Shown here one piece after another: positions 15,216 through 24,063 of a stretch of DNA of 64,000 bases; position 1 is the first letter of the stretch; the number at the start of each line of letters is the position of its first letter. Position numbers and translations under genes: made by a program. The notes below the pieces were generated by a model. The model was not told where the DNA came from and made no database searches. It saw nothing but the letters and a program-made list of their open reading frames with translations. The stretch lies in NCBI RefSeq assembly GCF_000829695.1, contig NZ_BBNN01000030.1:156434-220433 (forward strand). Reading direction: 5' to 3'. This stretch comes from Streptomyces sp. NBRC 110035. GTDB lineage: Bacteria > Actinomycetota > Actinomycetes > Streptomycetales > Streptomycetaceae.

Positions 15216-16937
15216 ATGGCGAACCGCCAGCAGCCCAGCCCCATGCCGATCCACAAGTACGGCCGTTACGAGCAGGTCGACCTCCCCGACCGCACCTGGC
15301 CCGAGAAGCGGATCACCACCGCCCCCCGCTGGCTCTCCACCGACCTGCGCGACGGCAACCAGTCCCTGATCGACCCCATGTCGCCCGCCCGCAAGCGCGC
15401 GATGTTCGACCTGCTGGTCGCGATGGGCTACAAGGAGATCGAGGTCGGTTTCCCGGCCTCCGGCCAGACCGACTTCGACTTCGTGCGCTCCGTCATCGAG
15501 GACCCGGACGCCATCCCCGAGGACGTCACGATCTCCGTACTGACCCAGGCCCGCGAGGACCTGATCGAGCGGACGGTCGAGTCCCTGAAGGGCGCCCACC
15601 GCGCCACCGTGCACCTGTACAACGCGACCGCGCCGGTCTTCCGCCGGGTCGTCTTCCGCGGCTCCAGGGACGAGATCAAGCAGATCGCCGTCGACGGCAC
15701 CCGGCTGGTCGTGGAGTACGCGGAGAAGCTGCTGGGCCCCGAGACGCACTTCGGCTACCAGTACAGCCCCGAGATCTTCACCGACACCGAGCTGGACTTC
15801 GCGCTGGAGGTCTGCGAGGCGGTGATGGACGTCCACCAGCCGGGTCCGGGCCGCGAGATCATCCTCAACCTGCCCGCGACGGTGGAGCGTTCCACGCCGT
15901 CCACGCACGCCGACCGCTTCGAGTGGATGGGCCGCCACCTGTCCCGCCGCGAGCACGTCTGCCTCTCCGTCCACCCGCACAACGACCGCGGTACGGCCGT
16001 GGCCGCCGCCGAGCTGTCCCTGATGGCCGGCGCCGACCGCGTCGAGGGCTGTCTGTTCGGGCAGGGCGAGCGCACCGGGAACGTCGACCTGGTCACCCTG
16101 GGCATGAACCTGTTCTCCCAGGGCGTCGACCCGCAGATCGACTTCTCCGACATCGACGAGATCCGTCGGACGTGGGAGTACTGCAACCAGATGGAGGTCC
16201 ACCCGCGCCACCCGTACGTGGGCGACCTGGTCTACACGTCCTTCTCCGGCTCCCACCAGGACGCCATCAAGAAGGGCTTCGACGCCATGGAGGCCGACGC
16301 GAAGGCCAGGGGCGTCACCGTCGACGACATCGAGTGGGCGGTGCCGTACCTGCCCATCGACCCCAAGGACGTCGGCCGTTCCTACGAGGCCGTCATCCGC
16401 GTCAACTCGCAGTCCGGCAAGGGCGGCATCGCCTACGTCCTGAAGAACGACCACAAGCTGGACCTGCCCCGCCGGATGCAGATCGAGTTCTCGAAGATCA
16501 TCCAGGCGAAGACGGACGCGGAGGGCGGCGAGGTCACACCGGCCGACATCTGGTCGGTGTTCCAGGACGAGTACCTGCCCAACCCGGACAACCCCTGGGG
16601 CCGCGTCCAGGTCAAGAACGGCCAGTCCACCACCGACCGGGACGGCGTCGACACGCTCACCGTCGAGGCCGCCGTCGACGGCGTCGACACCGTGCTGACC
16701 GGCACCGGCAACGGCCCGATCTCGGCGTTCTTCGAGGCCCTGCAGTCCCTCGGCATCGACGTACGCCTGCTCGACTACCAGGAGCACACGATGAGCGAGG
16801 GCGCCTCGGCGCAGGCCGCCTCGTACATCGAGTGCGCCGTCGGCGACAAGGTGCTGTGGGGCATCGGAATCGACGCCAACACCACCCGCGCCTCGCTGAA
16901 GGCGGTCGTCTCGGCCGTCAACCGGGCGGCCCGCTGA
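15216..16937 (+). CDS. leuA: 2-isopropylmalate synthase
   Basis: A 573-residue enzyme of the long actinobacterial LeuA type, catalysing the first committed step of leucine synthesis from acetyl-CoA and 2-oxoisovalerate. Signatures: LSTDLRDGNQSLIDPMS near the N-terminus, metal ligands HPHNDRGTAVAAAELSLMAGADRVEGCLFGQGERTGNVDL in the middle, and a C-terminal LeuA dimer/leucine-feedback domain (about residues 430-570). It stands alone, with leader control upstream and a strong terminator downstream. Confidence 0.97.
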   Translation: MANRQQPSPMPIHKYGRYEQVDLPDRTWPEKRITTAPRWLSTDLRDGNQSLIDPMSPARKRAMFDLLVAMGYKEIEVGFPASGQTDFDFVRSVIEDPDAIPEDVTISVLTQAREDLIERTVESLKGAHRATVHLYNATAPVFRRVVFRGSRDEIKQIAVDGTRLVVEYAEKLLGPETHFGYQYSPEIFTDTELDFALEVCEAVMDVHQPGPGREIILNLPATVERSTPSTHADRFEWMGRHLSRREHVCLSVHPHNDRGTAVAAAELSLMAGADRVEGCLFGQGERTGNVDLVTLGMNLFSQGVDPQIDFSDIDEIRRTWEYCNQMEVHPRHPYVGDLVYTSFSGSHQDAIKKGFDAMEADAKARGVTVDDIEWAVPYLPIDPKDVGRSYEAVIRVNSQSGKGGIAYVLKNDHKLDLPRRMQIEFSKIIQAKTDAEGGEVTPADIWSVFQDEYLPNPDNPWGRVQVKNGQSTTDRDGVDTLTVEAAVDGVDTVLTGTGNGPISAFFEALQSLGIDVRLLDYQEHTMSEGASAQAASYIECAVGDKVLWGIGIDANTTRASLKAVVSAVNRAAR

Positions 16938-16960
16938 ACAGCCGCTCCGAGGGTTCCGAC

Positions 16961-16992
16961 GGCCCCGCCCGCCACCTCCGGCGGGCGGGGCC
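16961..16992 (+). terminator. leuA terminator
   Basis: Perfect 13-base arms GGCCCCGCCCGCC (16961-16973) and complement (16980-16992) with a six-base loop, 23 bases after the leuA stop and followed by CGTCGTTT. Confidence 0.85.
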
Positions 16993-17120
16993 CGTCGTTT
17001 ACCGGCCAAATCCCGTGGAGATCACGGAAAGGTCTCGCCCGGGGTGCTGACTCGGCCTCACCGATGTGGCTAACATCACGGGGGCGCGGCGATGAGGCCG
17101 GGGCGATGTGGAGGTGCGAC

Positions 17121-17822
17121 GTGCTGCCAGGACGGGGACCCGACGGCCGTGCCGCTGTGGCCAGACTTTCGCGCCTGCTGGGTACCCGGACCGCGTGGAC
17201 GGCCGTGGGCGACGGCGAGTTCTTCTGCCCCGGCTGCGGCGGCGACCGCAACTACCGGCGGCTGACCGGACAGCGCCGCTTCGCCCTCCTCGGCGTGCCC
17301 GTGGCGCCCCGCGGCACGACCGGCCCGGTCGTCGAATGCGCCGCCTGCCGCCGCCACTTCGGCACCGACGTCCTGGACCACCCCACCACCACCCGTTTCT
17401 CCGCGATGCTCCGCGACGCCGTGCACACCGTCGCCCTCGCGGTCCTGGCCGCGGGCGGCACCTGCGCGCGCGCCTCCCTGGAGACCGCCGTGACCGTCGT
17501 CCGCGCGGCCGGCGTCGACGACTGCACACGGGACCAGCTGGCGGCCCTCGTCGAGGCGCTGGCCGCCGACACCGGCCGCTTCACCGGTGAGCCCTGCGCG
17601 GCGGGCCTCGCCATCGAACTGCACGAGGCCCTCGACCCGCTGGCCCCGCACCTCTCCGCCCCCGGCCGCGAATCGATCTTCCTCCAGGGTGCCCGCATCG
17701 CCCTCGCCGACGGCCCCTACACCCCCGCCGAACGCGACACCCTGGCCACCGTCGGCGCCGCCCTCACCCTCTGCGCGACGGACGTGACCCGCCTGCTGAC
17801 GGTGGCCCGGACGCCGTCCTGA
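17121..17822 (+). CDS. TerB-like protein with zinc ribbon
   Basis: A 233-residue protein. The N-terminal part has a zinc-ribbon-like pair of CxxC motifs (FFCPGCGGDRNY and VECAACRRHFG). The C-terminal 140 residues are helical with the acidic ALADGPYTPAERDTLATVG stretch of the TerB (tellurite-resistance associated) fold. TerB proteins are linked to stress and metal sensing at the membrane; here no other ter genes are nearby. GTG 17121 is chosen because GGAGG (17110-17114) sits six bases upstream; ATG 17106 overlaps that site. Confidence 0.75.
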   Translation: MLPGRGPDGRAAVARLSRLLGTRTAWTAVGDGEFFCPGCGGDRNYRRLTGQRRFALLGVPVAPRGTTGPVVECAACRRHFGTDVLDHPTTTRFSAMLRDAVHTVALAVLAAGGTCARASLETAVTVVRAAGVDDCTRDQLAALVEALAADTGRFTGEPCAAGLAIELHEALDPLAPHLSAPGRESIFLQGARIALADGPYTPAERDTLATVGAALTLCATDVTRLLTVARTPS

Positions 17823-17853
17823 CCGCGTCCCGACCGCCCTGGCCGGGCCCGGC

Positions 17854-18402
17854 TCAGTGGAGGCCGGTGAGCCCGAGGTGCATGACCAGGCGGTCCTGAC
17901 CGGGGCCGAAGCAGTCCCGGCGCAGCCCGGCGTCGGGGTGCTCGAGGCGAAAGCCCAGGGACCGGTAGAGCAGGATGGCCGCGCGGTTGGCGGGTTCCAT
18001 CGTCAGCCGGACCTGTTCGATGCCGCTCCCGCGCAGCCGCGCCAGGACCTCCACCATCGGCTCCCGGCCCAGTCCGTGACGGCGGCGCTCCTCGGCCACG
18101 CACAGGCCGAGGATCCAGCTCTCCCGGTTGAGCGCCGTGGTCGCGGCCAGGACGTAGCCGCGCAGGCGTCCCCCGCCGTCGTCGAGGACCAGGAGATGCT
18201 CGGCGTACATGTCGTAGAGCTGGCGGAACAGGAACGCGGGGTACGCGACCTCCTGGAAGACCGCCTCGTCGAGCCGTCGGAGCTCGGGCAGGTCGGACTC
18301 CTGTGCCGTCCGCAGGACCAGAGGCCGCGGATCGGGGAACGGGCCGGGCTCCCCCGGGAACCGGCGGCGGTCCAGGGCGTGCTCCAGCGGTTCGGCGGTC
18401 AT
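17854..18402 (-). CDS. GNAT family N-acetyltransferase
   Basis: A 182-residue acetyltransferase. The acetyl-CoA binding motif A is visible as LGLCVAEERRRHGLGREPMVEVLA, followed by VRLTMEPANRAAILLYRSLGFRLE, the normal GNAT ending (motif B). The acceptor substrate cannot be told; RimI-like and antibiotic-modifying GNATs look alike. ATG 18402 is chosen because TGAGGGTGG precedes it at a few bases; ATG 18447 or the start near 18480 would extend it by 15-26 unconserved residues. It is convergent with the TerB-like gene. Confidence 0.82.
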   Translation of the reverse strand: MTAEPLEHALDRRRFPGEPGPFPDPRPLVLRTAQESDLPELRRLDEAVFQEVAYPAFLFRQLYDMYAEHLLVLDDGGGRLRGYVLAATTALNRESWILGLCVAEERRRHGLGREPMVEVLARLRGSGIEQVRLTMEPANRAAILLYRSLGFRLEHPDAGLRRDCFGPGQDRLVMHLGLTGLH

Positions 18403-18792
18403 GCCACCCTCAGTCGGGACGTGCGGAACGTTCGGATGCGTGGACATGCGGACGACAGGCGAACGCGCAGCCGTCAACACCGGCAGCCCTGCGGAGGCTC
18501 ATCCCTGAGAGTGAGGGCCCCGGTGGCGACCGGTTGCTTCAACTCGCTACAGCGGGCGTCAAACTCGCTCCCAGCAAGGGCGAGTTGTGTTTTGTCGGCG
18601 AAGTGCTGACGTGCGCCTGCCGTGCGCCTCTTCGTCCGGGGCTGGCCGGATTCCCGGCTCTCCTGGTGTTCTGCACCGGTTTACCGTGCGAATACCGGCA
18701 GACTCTGCTCCACCTGCCGACGTCCGCGAGGACAGGCGTGCGGAGGGCAGGGTTTTGTCCGGTACCGACGGGACAGGGAACACGACAGGGCG
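18403..18792. other. Intergenic region with repeated AACTCGC motif
   Basis: A 390-base gap between the divergent GNAT gene and the chimeric pseudogene, with lower GC than its surroundings. CAACTCGC (18540-18547) is repeated as AAACTCGCT near 18561 and as the inverse GCGAGTTG (18580-18587), a possible regulator site. I see no gene in it. Confidence 0.4.
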
Positions 18793-19867
18793 ATGATGGA
18801 TCGCAACGCCGACGCGCCGTGGGCGCAGTTCGATCCCGAGGTCTACGTCGACCTCAACTACCGCACTCCGCTCGAAGTCGATCTGCTGATCGTGCGGTTG
18901 ATGCGCGATTACTTCGGCAGGTGCTTCGTCGGCGGGGTCCCGGACCCGATGCGGGGTGTCGACGTCGGCGCGGGCGCGAACCTCTATCCGGGCCTGGCCA
19001 TGCTCCCGTGGTGCGAGAAGATCGTCCTGCTCGAGTACGCGCAGCCGAACGTCGAGTACCTGGAGCGGCAGACGTCTCCCAAGGGCTACGACGAGGCCTG
19101 GGACGCGTTCTGGAACGAGCTGAGCGAGGCTCCCGCGTACGCCGCCGTCGAACCGAAGGGCCGCCTGGCCCTGTTGCCCGGCGACACCGGCGGCGGCGAG
19201 TTCGTCACCGGCGAGGAGACCCTCGACCGGTGCGTCGACCTCCTGCTCCGGCTGAACGGCGAGTTCGACCTGACCGTGGTGGACCTCAGCGCCGGCCGCA
19301 GCTACGCCGTGGACATGGTCCTGGCGGCCACCGCCCACCCCCGGATGCGGTACGTGCCCTTCCGCTGGCTCGTCTTCCACCGCTGGACCCGGCAGCACGT
19401 GATCGCCGCCGCCTGGCAGCCGCCCAGGGAGACCGCGGCCCGCCGCCACTCCGTCTTCCTCGACGTCGAACTCTGGAGCGAGGCACCCGACGGACAGCGC
19501 ACCTGGTCCTGCCCCTTCCTCGCCGCGGTGTGGCAGCTCGCCCGCCTGGGCCTGTTGCGCACCGGGGGGCGAGGCCGTCCTGACGCCCCGGCCGCACACC
19601 GCCGACGGCTTCCCCGAGGACTGGGACGAACTGCCCCCGCTGATCCGGCTCAACCCCCGGGCGGACCCGTTCGCCGCCTACCGGACCTGCTCGGTGGTGC
19701 CCAACCGGTTCCTGCCCGTCGAGCACGCCGTCCGCGTCGTCCTCGACCAGACCGAGGTGGACCCCGAGGCCCTGAGCCAGGTCGCCCGCCGGTCCGCCGG
19801 CGAGAGGATGACCGTCCCCGACCCGGTCGCCGACCGCGTCTCCTACGTCTTCCACGCGGGGCCGTGA
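18793..19867 (+). pseudogene. Chimeric, frameshifted remnant of SCO2525-, SCO2523- and SCO2522-type genes
   Basis: One frame joins parts that look like three neighbouring families. Residues 1-130 resemble the N-terminal half of a SAM-dependent methyltransferase (GVDVGAGANLYPGLAMLPW is motif I), but the rest of that fold is missing. Next, about 90 residues (LALLPGDTGGGEFVT... FDLTVVDLSAGRSYAVDMVLAATA ... WLVFHRWTRQH) resemble the middle of a ParA-like variant P-loop protein without its Walker A. From about residue 210 (HSVFLDVELWSE ... PFLAAVWQLARLGLL) it matches the C-terminal part of a third family. That last part is broken by an extra G in the run 19564-19569; removing one G restores a frame to TGA 19865-19867. 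Family names are from memory; the three-part structure is inference. Confidence 0.6.
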
Positions 19868-19868
19868 C

Positions 19869-20882
19869 ATGGGGCCGGCAACGACCGCCCCGCGTGTCGT
19901 GCTCGCCTGCGGCGAGGTCCGCACCTCACTGCTGCCGGTCCTGCAGGCCCTCGACAGCCGGGCCGCCGCCCAGTTCCTGGCACTGCGCGCCGACGAACGC
20001 GTCCTGCTCTCCGAACGCCCCAACCCCTACGGGCGCTCGCCCGACACCCTGACCGGCGTCGACTGCCCCCTGCCCAGCGCCGACGGCGCCCGGGTCCGCG
20101 CCGTCGGCACGGTCCCCGCACGGGCCGTCCTCACCGAGGGGCGCCTGCTGCAGGCCTCCGCGTACTTCAGGGTGCCCGCCGGCGGTCCGGGCCACCGGCG
20201 GCCGTGGGGCCAGTACCTGGTACGGCCAGGGGTGGTCGAGCCGTTCGGGAAGCTGCCCCGCGAGGCGGTGGCCGAGGGTGTGCTGAGCGGCGGGCGGCAC
20301 GGCGATCTCGACGTCGGCCTGATCGCGGACGGACTGCACACCCGGCTGCTGCGCCACCCCCTGCTCGACCACCGGCCGCCCCTGAGGTCCCGCCCCACCC
20401 GGCTCCGCTGGGTGGCCCTGCCCGCGGACCCGGGCGCCGGCCCCTCGGTCGAACGGTTCACCCTCGCCGAGGACGAGCTGCGCACCGTCCGGCTCCGGGT
20501 GCCCGAGGGCACCCCCGGCGACAGGATCGCCGGGCTCTGCGACGACCTCGCCCTGCACGACTGGCTGCTCACCACCGTGGTCCGCATCCTCGACGGCATC
20601 CGGCCGCTGCGGGCACCGCCCGCCCGGCGCCCGCAGCGGCCGGGAGCGGCGGAGGAGCATCCCGCCGTGGTCCGGGTGCTGCGGCCCGCCGTCGACCATC
20701 TGCTGCATCTGTGGATGCCCCGGGCCCGGGTCGCGCAGGACCTGGCCCCGCTCTGGGACGCGCTGGAGGAACGGCCCGGCTTCTCCCGGCAGTGGCACAA
20801 CCTCGTACAGCGCGTCCGTGACCAGCTGACCCTGCACGCGATCCCCTCCCCCCCCACCGGGAGGGGGGCCATGGGGCCCTGA
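19869..20882 (+). CDS. SCO2521-type conserved actinobacterial protein, unknown function
   Basis: A 337-residue soluble protein starting with RVVLACGEVRTSLLPVLQALDSRAAAQFLALRADERVLLSERPN, the form I associate with the uncharacterised SCO2521 family. No catalytic motif is recognised. The ATG lies one base after the stop of the upstream remnant, the spacing expected for the last genes of the SCO2525-SCO2521 cluster. This gene is intact while its partners are deleted, so it may be an orphan or on its way to decay. Confidence 0.65.
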   Translation: MGPATTAPRVVLACGEVRTSLLPVLQALDSRAAAQFLALRADERVLLSERPNPYGRSPDTLTGVDCPLPSADGARVRAVGTVPARAVLTEGRLLQASAYFRVPAGGPGHRRPWGQYLVRPGVVEPFGKLPREAVAEGVLSGGRHGDLDVGLIADGLHTRLLRHPLLDHRPPLRSRPTRLRWVALPADPGAGPSVERFTLAEDELRTVRLRVPEGTPGDRIAGLCDDLALHDWLLTTVVRILDGIRPLRAPPARRPQRPGAAEEHPAVVRVLRPAVDHLLHLWMPRARVAQDLAPLWDALEERPGFSRQWHNLVQRVRDQLTLHAIPSPPTGRGAMGP

Positions 20883-20966
20883 CCGGGCACCGGTCAACCG
20901 CCGGACCCCGCCCCACGCACAGGTGCGCACCCCGATCCGACGTGTATCCCAACGGGGGAGAGCGAG

Positions 20967-22198
20967 ATGAGCACGGCACCATCACCCGAGTCCGAGGGCA
21001 CCCGGCCCGACCCCGGCCCGGCGGTCCCCGCACCGGCGGGCCCGCCGGGCGAACCGGGCGGCACGGCGTCACCCCCTCCGGCCGTCGCACCGGACGTGAC
21101 GAGCGTGCCGGACGAGCCCCCCGATCCGGACCCGTGGACGCGTCGGCTGTCGGCCGGGCCGGTCCTCGGCCTCCTCGTCCGGGGCGTCGCCGCGCTGCTG
21201 GCCCCGGACGCCGGTGCGGCCAGGCAGCTGGCCGCCGCCGCACTCTGCGCCGGCGGTGCCGTGGCCCTCCAGTACCTCCTCGCCCCGCCCCGCGGGGCGC
21301 GGGGGCGGAAGCGGCGGGCGGAGCGCGCACTGGCCGAGACCGCCGCCACCGTGCACCACACCGTGCGAGACGGCCTCCAGCGGTACGACGACGACCTGCG
21401 GACCGGTCTCGCCCGGCACGCGGAGGACCTGCGGACCGGTCTCGCCCGGCACAGCGAGGACATGAAGCACCTGGTCGAGAGCCGTTTCGCCCAACTGGAC
21501 CGGCCCCCGCAGCCCTACCCGCCGCTGGACCGGGTCCGCATGGACGGCCTGCCCGAACTGGCCCAGCGCTTCGCCGACGTCCTGGCGCCCGGATCCCCGC
21601 TCCTCTACTCGTTCATCCGGCTGGAGATGCAGCGGGTGATCGGGCACATGTCCGCGCTCACCCGGCTGAGCGTGGAGAGCCACGGGGAGAACCACGACTG
21701 GATGCTCACCCTCACCCATGTCGCGGAGCAGTCCATCTGCGCCATCAGTACGTCCGTCGACCGGGAGTTCTGGAACAGCGAACCGGCCGGCCGCTACCTC
21801 GACGCGCAGAAGCAGGCGATCGAGGAGCACGGGGTGCCCGTACGGTGCCTGTTCCTGCTGGAGAGCGCCCGTGACTCGACGACCGGCTGCTGCGGCTGTG
21901 CGACGAGCAGGAGGCACTGCGCATCGAGGTGCGTGTGGCGGTGCTGCCCGAACTGCCGCCGCACATCCAGCGCGGCCACGCCAACGACTTCATCGTCTAC
22001 GACGAGGAGGTGTCCTTCGAGATCGAGCAGGACCTGCGCGACGTCAACGTCAGGACCCGGCTCATCGCCCACCCCGACCATGTCCAGGACCAGATGAAGC
22101 GTTTCTGGAAGCTCTGGGAGGCGGGGATGGGCATCCGCGAACTGGAGGTGCGGGTCGACGACGAGGAGGACGGCACCTGGATGGTCGACCGCACCTGA
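20967..22198 (+). pseudogene. Frameshifted membrane-anchored coiled-coil protein
   Basis: The frame starts at ATG 20967 with GGGGGAGAG upstream. It codes for a Pro-rich 50-residue cytoplasmic-type head, two hydrophobic segments (about residues 57-78 and 84-104), and a charged coiled coil with an 11-residue repeat (DDLRTGLARHA / EDLRTGLARHS). A globular domain follows (SICAISTSVDREFWNSEPAGRYLDAQKQAIEEHGVPVRCLFLLESARD). Near 21875 the frame is lost. It continues in another frame as DDRLLRLCDEQEALRIEVRVAVLPELPPHIQRGHANDFIVYDEEVSFE to TGA 22196-22198. One missing base (for example TCC to TC) explains this. The globular part hints at a phospholipase-D-like or sensor fold, but I do not recognise it with confidence. 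Confidence 0.65.
21393..21452 (+). repeat. 33-bp tandem repeat coding for a coiled-coil hendecad
   Basis: The 27 bases beginning GACCTGCGGACCGG at 21393-21419 recur identically at 21426-21452, a 33-base period equal to 11 residues. Identity at every synonymous position suggests a recent in-frame duplication that lengthened the coiled coil. Confidence 0.8.
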
Positions 22199-22255
22199 GC
22201 TGCCGTACGCGGGACGGGTGCCACGCCCTCCCCGCGTTCCCTGTCCCACCTCGCG

Positions 22256-22540
22256 TCAGAGGGCGTGCTGCAGCCAGCGCTGGATCGTGCTGTTGATGTT
22301 GCCGGGCAGGGCGCTGAGCCGGTCGATGGCCTCGCGGTCCTCGGGCAGCGGCGGGATACCGGCGGCGGTCAGGGCCGCGTGGAGCTCCAGCCGCCGCCGG
22401 TCCTGCGGATCGATGCCGATGTCCAGCCGCTCCACCGGCTGCGGCGGCGCGATCGGGAAGTCGCCGTAGGCGCTCCCGTCGAAGGCGTACGGGTCGACGT
22501 AGGTGTGGTGGGGGCCGTACTCGTACGAGGTGGCGGTCAC
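22256..22540 (-). CDS. Small conserved hypothetical protein
   Basis: A 94-residue soluble protein with an aromatic, acidic N-terminal half (YEYGPHHTYVDPYAFDGSAYGDFPIAPPQPVERLDIG) and a helical C-terminal half ending NINSTIQRWLQHAL. I do not recognise the family. GTG 22540 follows GGAGA at about seven bases; TTG 22552 is possible but overlaps that site. It converges on the frameshifted membrane gene. Confidence 0.55.
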   Translation of the reverse strand: MTATSYEYGPHHTYVDPYAFDGSAYGDFPIAPPQPVERLDIGIDPQDRRRLELHAALTAAGIPPLPEDREAIDRLSALPGNINSTIQRWLQHAL

Positions 22541-22879
22541 GTCGGTCTCCAAAGAATCGCGGTCCTACCTCACAGGAGACCGTCCCGGAGCCCGCCACGG
22601 CTGTAGCCCCGCCGAAGCGTCATGCCAACGGCGTCATCGCCGGGTCATCCTCCGATCGGACCAACCGCCTGGCGTTAAAGCGGGAGTTGGGAGGAACCCG
22701 GCGCAGGGGGAAGCCGCGTATCCGCACGCTTCCCCCTGTGTACCCACTAAGGCGTGAAACCTCACGCAACCGTACAACCACCCGGCGTCCGCACGGGTTG
22801 TACACCCGCACCACACGGACGAAATCCGTCCGGGCCGCCGCCCCGACGGCCAGGACGGGGCGCGCCCCGCGGGGAGGGG
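22541..22879. other. Intergenic region upstream of the small gene
   Basis: A 339-base stretch with no gene I can support. It contains a strong hairpin (22704-22738, listed separately), and its right part is probably trailing sequence of the decayed regulator next to it. Confidence 0.45.
22704..22738 (-). terminator. Terminator-like hairpin
   Basis: Perfect 11-base arms CAGGGGGAAGC (22704-22714) and complement (22728-22738) with a 13-base loop, downstream of the decayed regulator on the minus strand. Confidence 0.6.
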
Positions 22880-23468
22880 CGGCGTCTGCGACAGCACCGT
22901 GCGCCGCCGCGTCACGGCCGCGGTGCGGCCGAGCCGGTGGGCCGTGATCGCCGGCCCGCCCGCAAAGGCGCGCGGCACCGTCTCGTGCAGCGCCACCCCG
23001 TGCACGGGCCCTGTGGCGCCCCGAGGACCTGAGCCCTGTCCGGGCGCTCCTTGACCGGTTCCCCGATGTGCTCGTCGGCGGCCGACGGGTTGCCTGCCGG
23101 GAACATCGTCCGCGCGTCCTCCCGCGTTTGCAGGAGTCCGGGAACCACCGCCGGTACGTACTCGCGGATTTCCTTCGCCGGTCGCTCCGGTCCGGCTGCG
23201 GGTGAAAAGTGCTCCGTGTGCGTCTGGTCCTTGATGGGGCTGCGCCGCATCCGTTCGGGAATGCCGCCGGTGTGCAGTGTGCTGTCGATCCGCCGGGCCA
23301 CGTCCCGCGGCGGGTTTGCGAACTGCCTGTTCGAATCGCCCGATGCGGCCGTCCGGCACGCACACCCGCGTCCCCGGCTCCACCTGTGTGAACACCGGCT
23401 CCTCCCGGCGTCACTCCGGTTCCGCGCCGGAGAACTCCCGTGCCGTCCGGCGTGAACCGTTGGCCATT
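22880..23468 (-). pseudogene. Decayed XRE-family regulator with DUF5753-like domain
   Basis: Reading the minus strand with several frame changes gives recognisable pieces in order. There is a short start MANGSRRTAREFSG at 23468 that soon hits a stop, a helix-turn-helix remainder ending ARRIDSTLHTGGIPERM, and then KEIREYVPAVVPGLLQTREDARTMF. In yet another frame comes GVALHETVPRAFAGGPAITAHRL. These match the EYxPxxVPGLLQTxxYAR and hE-A-L-R-R landmarks of XRE regulators with DUF5753. At least two frameshifts and missing segments mean it cannot be functional. The DUF397 partner that usually accompanies such regulators is absent. Confidence 0.6.
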
Positions 23469-23566
23469 GTCGATCCCTTTCCCAGCCCCTTTGTGCGGCC
23501 CTTTTCCCGTGGAGCACAAACCTCTTCCGAGTGTAGGTTCCGGCAGGCACCTCAAGGAGCATAAGC

Positions 23567-23803
23567 GTGAAAGCCGAAAAGGAGGGGAGCAGGGTGAAGG
23601 AACGGCACTCGGCGCTCTGCGTCGAAGAAGCGGAGGACGTGGTGAAAGAATTGCGGGCGTTACTCGTGAAGACCGGAATTTTTCTGCCGTCACTGGGGCT
23701 GGACCCGGTGAGTCTTGCGCGGGAGGCGCCCCGCACGCTCGCCGAGCGGGGGCGGTGCTCCGCGGAGACCGCGCGGCGGCTCGCGGCCGCGGTGGCGAAG
23801 TGA
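23567..23803 (+). CDS. Small conserved hypothetical protein (first of a coupled pair)
   Basis: A 78-residue charged, helical protein; family unknown. GTG 23567 has an excellent ribosome site, AAGGAG (23554-23559), seven bases upstream, which supports it as a real gene. Its TGA overlaps the GTG of the next gene (GTGA at 23800-23803). Residues 12-78 (ERHSALCVEEAEDVVKELRALLVKTG...) look like a compact helical domain. Confidence 0.6.
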   Translation: MKAEKEGSRVKERHSALCVEEAEDVVKELRALLVKTGIFLPSLGLDPVSLAREAPRTLAERGRCSAETARRLAAAVAK

Positions 23804-24015
23804 AACCGCCGGTCGGGGTGTACGTCGTGGACACCCGGACCGAGCGGATCGGCATCGTGATGGGACACGAGGGGCCCTACATCCAGCTGAGACCGTACGG
23901 CGGGGGCCGGGAGTGGGACGCCGAGCCGGTCGCGGTGCGGCAGGCGACCCCCGCCGAGCGGCTGCGCGCGGCGACCGCGTACGCCAACGCGCGCAGCCGG
24001 GGTGAGCTGCCTTGA
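23800..24015 (+). CDS. Small conserved hypothetical protein (second of a coupled pair)
   Basis: A 71-residue protein with a beta-rich start (PVGVYVVDTRTERIGIVMGHEGPYIQLRP) and a conserved REWDAEP segment, ending in an Ala/Arg helix. The start overlaps the previous stop, so translation is coupled and the two products may act together. Proteins of this look are common in Streptomyces near regulators of the XRE/DUF397 type; function unknown. Confidence 0.6.
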   Translation: MKPPVGVYVVDTRTERIGIVMGHEGPYIQLRPYGGGREWDAEPVAVRQATPAERLRAATAYANARSRGELP

Positions 24016-24063
24016 CGCCGGACCCGGGGCCCGCCGGCTTCGCGCGTACGCGAGAATGGGCGC

